Translations under genes and position numbers: made by a program | Assembly: GCA_026394695.1 (NCBI GenBank) | Contig: JAPKXT010000200.1 | Coordinates: 1 to 8,227 of the forward strand | From: Methanoregula sp. | Lineage (GTDB): Archaea > Halobacteriota > Methanomicrobia > Methanomicrobiales > Methanospirillaceae | Direction: 5' to 3' | DNA length: 8,227 nucleotides | In this document: positions 5,984 through 8,227 of the stretch, in pieces | Position numbering within the stretch: the first letter of the stretch is position 1 | Layout: the number at the start of each line of letters is the position of its first letter | Notes under the pieces: model-generated | Databases searched by the model: none | What the model was told of the DNA's origin: nothing | What the model saw: only the letters and a program-made list of their open reading frames with translations

Positions 5984-6093
5984 GCAGAAAGTCTACGTAC
6001 TCAATAACGTAAAGTGTATGCTCTCCAGCACATTGCCGCTGGTTGAAAATAAAAAACAGGATTTTCGGATTTATCAGAACAAGAAGAGTATCC

Positions 6094-7980
6094 ATGGTAG
6101 CAAAAAAAACACCTTCAACAAAAAATAAGAGAGATGCGGTACTTCATGCGCTTCGTGAATCCGGAAAAACCTACCGTACCATTTTTGACCATACCAGCGT
6201 CCCAACTGTCATCATCGAGAAAGATTCGACTATCTCCTTAACGAACAGCAAATTTGCAGACATGAGCGGTTACCGCAGGAATGATATTGACGGGAAAAAG
6301 AAGTGGATGGAGTTTGTCGCACCAGAAGATATTGAAAAACTCACGAAATACATGAACGAGACGATACTGACAAAGGACGGCACCCCGAAACATTATCCTT
6401 TTAATTTTGTCGATCGGAAAAAAGTGATCCATCGCGTCTCTCTCAATGCCAGCGTAATTCCCGGTACATCGAGGATAATCGCATCCTTTGCAGAGATTAG
6501 TGATGAAAAACGACTGGATGATGCGTTCGCGTACGATTACCTGCAGATGTCAGGTGTCATCTATAATATTCCGGGTGCCACCTTTGCGATCGACCGGGCC
6601 GGCAGGGTGATTGCCTGGAACCGTGCAATCGAGGAGTTGACCGGAATCCTGGCAGTTGACATCCTGGGAAAGGGCAGCTATGAATATGCTCTCCCCTTCT
6701 TCCGGGAACGCCGCCCGATGATCGTTGACCTGATCTTTGCGTCTGACGTCGAAATTGAAGAGCAGGGATACACGGGAATACAGTGGACAGGAAATTCCCT
6801 CTCTGCAGAGATACCGGTAACAGATTTAATGGGACGTTTTCTGCTCGTAAAGGAAATTGCTTCACCGATTTTTGACAAGTCCGGAGAACTTGCCGGTTCA
6901 ATTGATTCAATTACCGATATCACTCTCTCGAGACAACGGGAGATCGCCCTGCAGGATTCCGAATCACAATACAGGACCATCATCGAAAATACCGCATCGG
7001 CGATTGCAATCCTCGAAGAGGATGCAACCATCTCGTACATCAATCCTGAATTTGAAAAGATCATCGGGTATGTCAGGGAGGAAGTTGAAGGCAGGAAAAA
7101 ATGGACGGATTTTATCGTTCCTTCGGACCTCGAACGTATGAAGGAGTACGAGAATACAAGCCGTGCTGGCGTGGAAACCATCCCGGCAAACCAGGAATTC
7201 CGGTTCATCCGATTCGATGGAGAAGCGCGTAATGGGTTTTGTACTTTCACCCCCATTCCCGATACCGGAAAGATAATCGTCTCGCTCATGGATATTACCG
7301 GAAAAATCCAGGAAGAAGATGCACTCCAGAGGGCCAATAAAAAACTCAATTTTTTCAACAGCATTACCCGTCACGAGATCCTCAACCACCTGACCGTAGT
7401 GAAGGGTTTTATTGAACTCTCAAGAGAACAGCTCCACAACCCGGACTTCCTGCTCAGATCCTTTGATAAGGAGCTGGCAGCAGCAAATGCCATACAGAAC
7501 CTGATGATTTTCACCCGGGATTACCAGAATATCGGGATTCAGCCTCCGGCATGGTACAGTATCAGCAGGACGATCAAATCTGCGATATCCGGTATCCGGC
7601 TGGGACCGATTATCCTGTCGGATGATACCGAAGGTGTGGAGATCTATGCCGATCAAATGCTGCGAAAAGTGTTTTTCCACCTGGTCGATAATGCAGTGAG
7701 ATATGGGGGGAAGATCAGGACAATCCGGTTCTCCTGCGAGGAGTCATTTGAAGAACTGCACGTGATCTGCGAGGATGACGGCATCGGTATCCCACCCGAC
7801 GCAAAAGAGAAGATATTCAACCGCCAGTTTTTCCAGAAAACCGGGCTTGATATGTACCTGTCCCGGGAGATCGTGTCCATTACCGGTATGTCCATCCGGG
7901 AAACCGGGACCTATGGTACGGGTGCACGGTTTGAACTACAGGTACCAAAAGGGGCGTACCGTTTCACCGGTTCCCGCTAA
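6094..7980 (+). CDS. Triple-PAS sensor histidine kinase with altered G2 box
   Basis: The product is 628 residues from the ATG at 6094. The frame could also begin at a TTG at 6043 (645 residues), but that has no ribosome-binding site, whereas AAGAAGAG lies shortly before the ATG. No membrane segment is visible, so it should be cytoplasmic. PAS A spans about 25-140, PAS B about 147-276 and PAS C about 291-405. A and C are clearly related (both have YRTI, TIS, GY and G(R/K)KKW in register), suggesting internal duplication. The dimerisation helix carries ITRHEILNHL with H427 as the expected phospho-acceptor, a form common in methanogen PAS kinases. The HATPase domain has N533 in HLVDNAVRYG, a G1 box DDGIGI (561-566), and a G2 region reading TGLDMYLSREI, where GLG is expected, so a glycine is replaced by D586. 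The end is complete (TAA at 7978-7980). It is divergent from the secreted-protein gene and convergent with the small gene at 8028-8222; no receiver partner is nearby. Confidence 0.95.
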   Translation: MVAKKTPSTKNKRDAVLHALRESGKTYRTIFDHTSVPTVIIEKDSTISLTNSKFADMSGYRRNDIDGKKKWMEFVAPEDIEKLTKYMNETILTKDGTPKHYPFNFVDRKKVIHRVSLNASVIPGTSRIIASFAEISDEKRLDDAFAYDYLQMSGVIYNIPGATFAIDRAGRVIAWNRAIEELTGILAVDILGKGSYEYALPFFRERRPMIVDLIFASDVEIEEQGYTGIQWTGNSLSAEIPVTDLMGRFLLVKEIASPIFDKSGELAGSIDSITDITLSRQREIALQDSESQYRTIIENTASAIAILEEDATISYINPEFEKIIGYVREEVEGRKKWTDFIVPSDLERMKEYENTSRAGVETIPANQEFRFIRFDGEARNGFCTFTPIPDTGKIIVSLMDITGKIQEEDALQRANKKLNFFNSITRHEILNHLTVVKGFIELSREQLHNPDFLLRSFDKELAAANAIQNLMIFTRDYQNIGIQPPAWYSISRTIKSAISGIRLGPIILSDDTEGVEIYADQMLRKVFFHLVDNAVRYGGKIRTIRFSCEESFEELHVICEDDGIGIPPDAKEKIFNRQFFQKTGLDMYLSREIVSITGMSIRETGTYGTGARFELQVPKGAYRFTGSR

Positions 7981-8025
7981 AAAGGATCAGATCTGGTGTT
8001 ACCACCCCGGCGCTCTCCTGAAAAG

Positions 8026-8036
8026 ACTTATTTTTT
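8026..8036 (+). terminator. T-rich terminator candidate for the triple-PAS kinase gene
   Basis: Forty-five bases after the kinase stop, the plus strand reads CTTATTTTTT. It overlaps the last codons of the convergent small gene. No good hairpin precedes it. T-tract termination is normal in archaea. Confidence 0.35.
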
Positions 8037-8222
8037 GATGATGAGTTTGTGCCCGGGCACATCAACCTTGTAGGATTTGGGGTGCTCCAGTAAATCCAGT
8101 GCGTTGATCTTCATGTCGATCAGTTCGGAGAAATTGAACGACTCATACTTTTTATCTTCTTTTTCCATCCAGAAGACGACAATACCGTTCTCCATCTTTT
8201 TGCTGCCCACAATATCGTTCAT
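8028..8222 (-). CDS. Small hypothetical protein, possibly partial at its 5' end
   Basis: A 64-residue frame from an ATG at 8220-8222 to a TAA at 8028-8030. Only five bases remain upstream, so no ribosome-binding site can be judged and the real start may lie outside the window. The product is charged and lysine-rich, with VVFWMEKEDKKYESF suggesting a short beta strand, then a helix (FSELIDMKINALDLLEH), then a strand ending in KLIIKK. No signal peptide, cysteine motif or known domain is apparent. Natural composition and a clean convergent position 47 bases from the kinase stop support a real gene. I do not recognise the family and propose no function. Confidence 0.6.
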   Translation of the reverse strand: MNDIVGSKKMENGIVVFWMEKEDKKYESFNFSELIDMKINALDLLEHPKSYKVDVPGHKLIIKK

Positions 8223-8227
8223 ACTTT

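Larger units (their letters stand above)
5516..6093. other. Divergent intergenic region with a GC-richer island
   Basis: This region separates two divergently transcribed genes. Positions 5516-5740 are mostly AT-rich and contain the promoter of the secreted-protein gene. About 5740-5965 is markedly richer in G and C and holds several inverted repeats, after which the sequence becomes AT-rich again. Open frames at 5749-5964 and 5793-5978 (plus) and 5685-5903 (minus) have no convincing start, domain or codon pattern. No tRNA-like T-loop or CCA end is visible. Confidence 0.5.

Noticed and set aside
6678..7364. 228-residue minus-strand frame inside the triple-PAS kinase
   Set aside because: Shadow frame; the plus strand encodes continuous PAS and kinase domains here.
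7988..7995. Palindrome CAGATCTG after the triple-PAS kinase gene
   Set aside because: An 8-base palindrome is expected by chance and has no T-run or further context.

Overview
The window looks like chromosomal DNA of a methanogenic archaeon, most likely of the Methanomicrobiales and near Methanoregula. This is inferred from content, not from a search. The evidence is a MEDS-PAS-HisKA_2 kinase, long PAS-repeat kinases with the archaeal form of the H-box, a membrane-anchored winged-helix regulator of the COG2512 type, a secreted DUF5667-like protein, TATA-like boxes about 35-45 bases before starts, and oligo-T tracts after stops. I see no tRNA, rRNA, CRISPR array, insertion sequence or phage gene.

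Layout. Positions 1-868 (minus) hold the N-terminal 289 residues of a multi-PAS sensor protein that runs off the left edge. A 213-base AT-rich gap follows, then a complete 587-residue MEDS-PAS-HisKA_2-HATPase histidine kinase (1082-2845, minus). A roughly 770-base stretch without a convincing gene (2846-3617) carries several inverted repeats, one followed by a T-run. Next come a membrane-bound winged-helix regulator (3618-4550, minus) and, upstream of it on the same strand, a secreted protein rich in N-glycosylation sequons (4691-5515, minus). A divergent intergenic region of nearly 600 bases (5516-6093) contains a GC-richer island with hairpin potential. It separates the secreted protein from a triple-PAS histidine kinase (6094-7980, plus). 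A 64-residue unknown protein (8028-8222, minus) converges on that kinase at the right edge.

How the parts may work together. The window is a signal-transduction neighbourhood: two complete and one partial PAS-based sensor, all apparently cytoplasmic, plus one membrane one-component regulator that could link the cell exterior directly to transcription. No receiver-domain protein is encoded here, so the kinases must signal to partners elsewhere. The secreted protein and the membrane regulator next to it are the best candidates for a functional pair, but that rests on adjacency alone. Nothing here is clearly a new defence or mobile system. The points most worth a second look are the regulator/secreted-protein pair, the structured intergenic island, an operator-like palindrome between the TATA box and expected start site of the secreted-protein gene, a hairpin overlapping the ribosome-binding site of the partial sensor gene, and an altered G2 box in the triple-PAS kinase.
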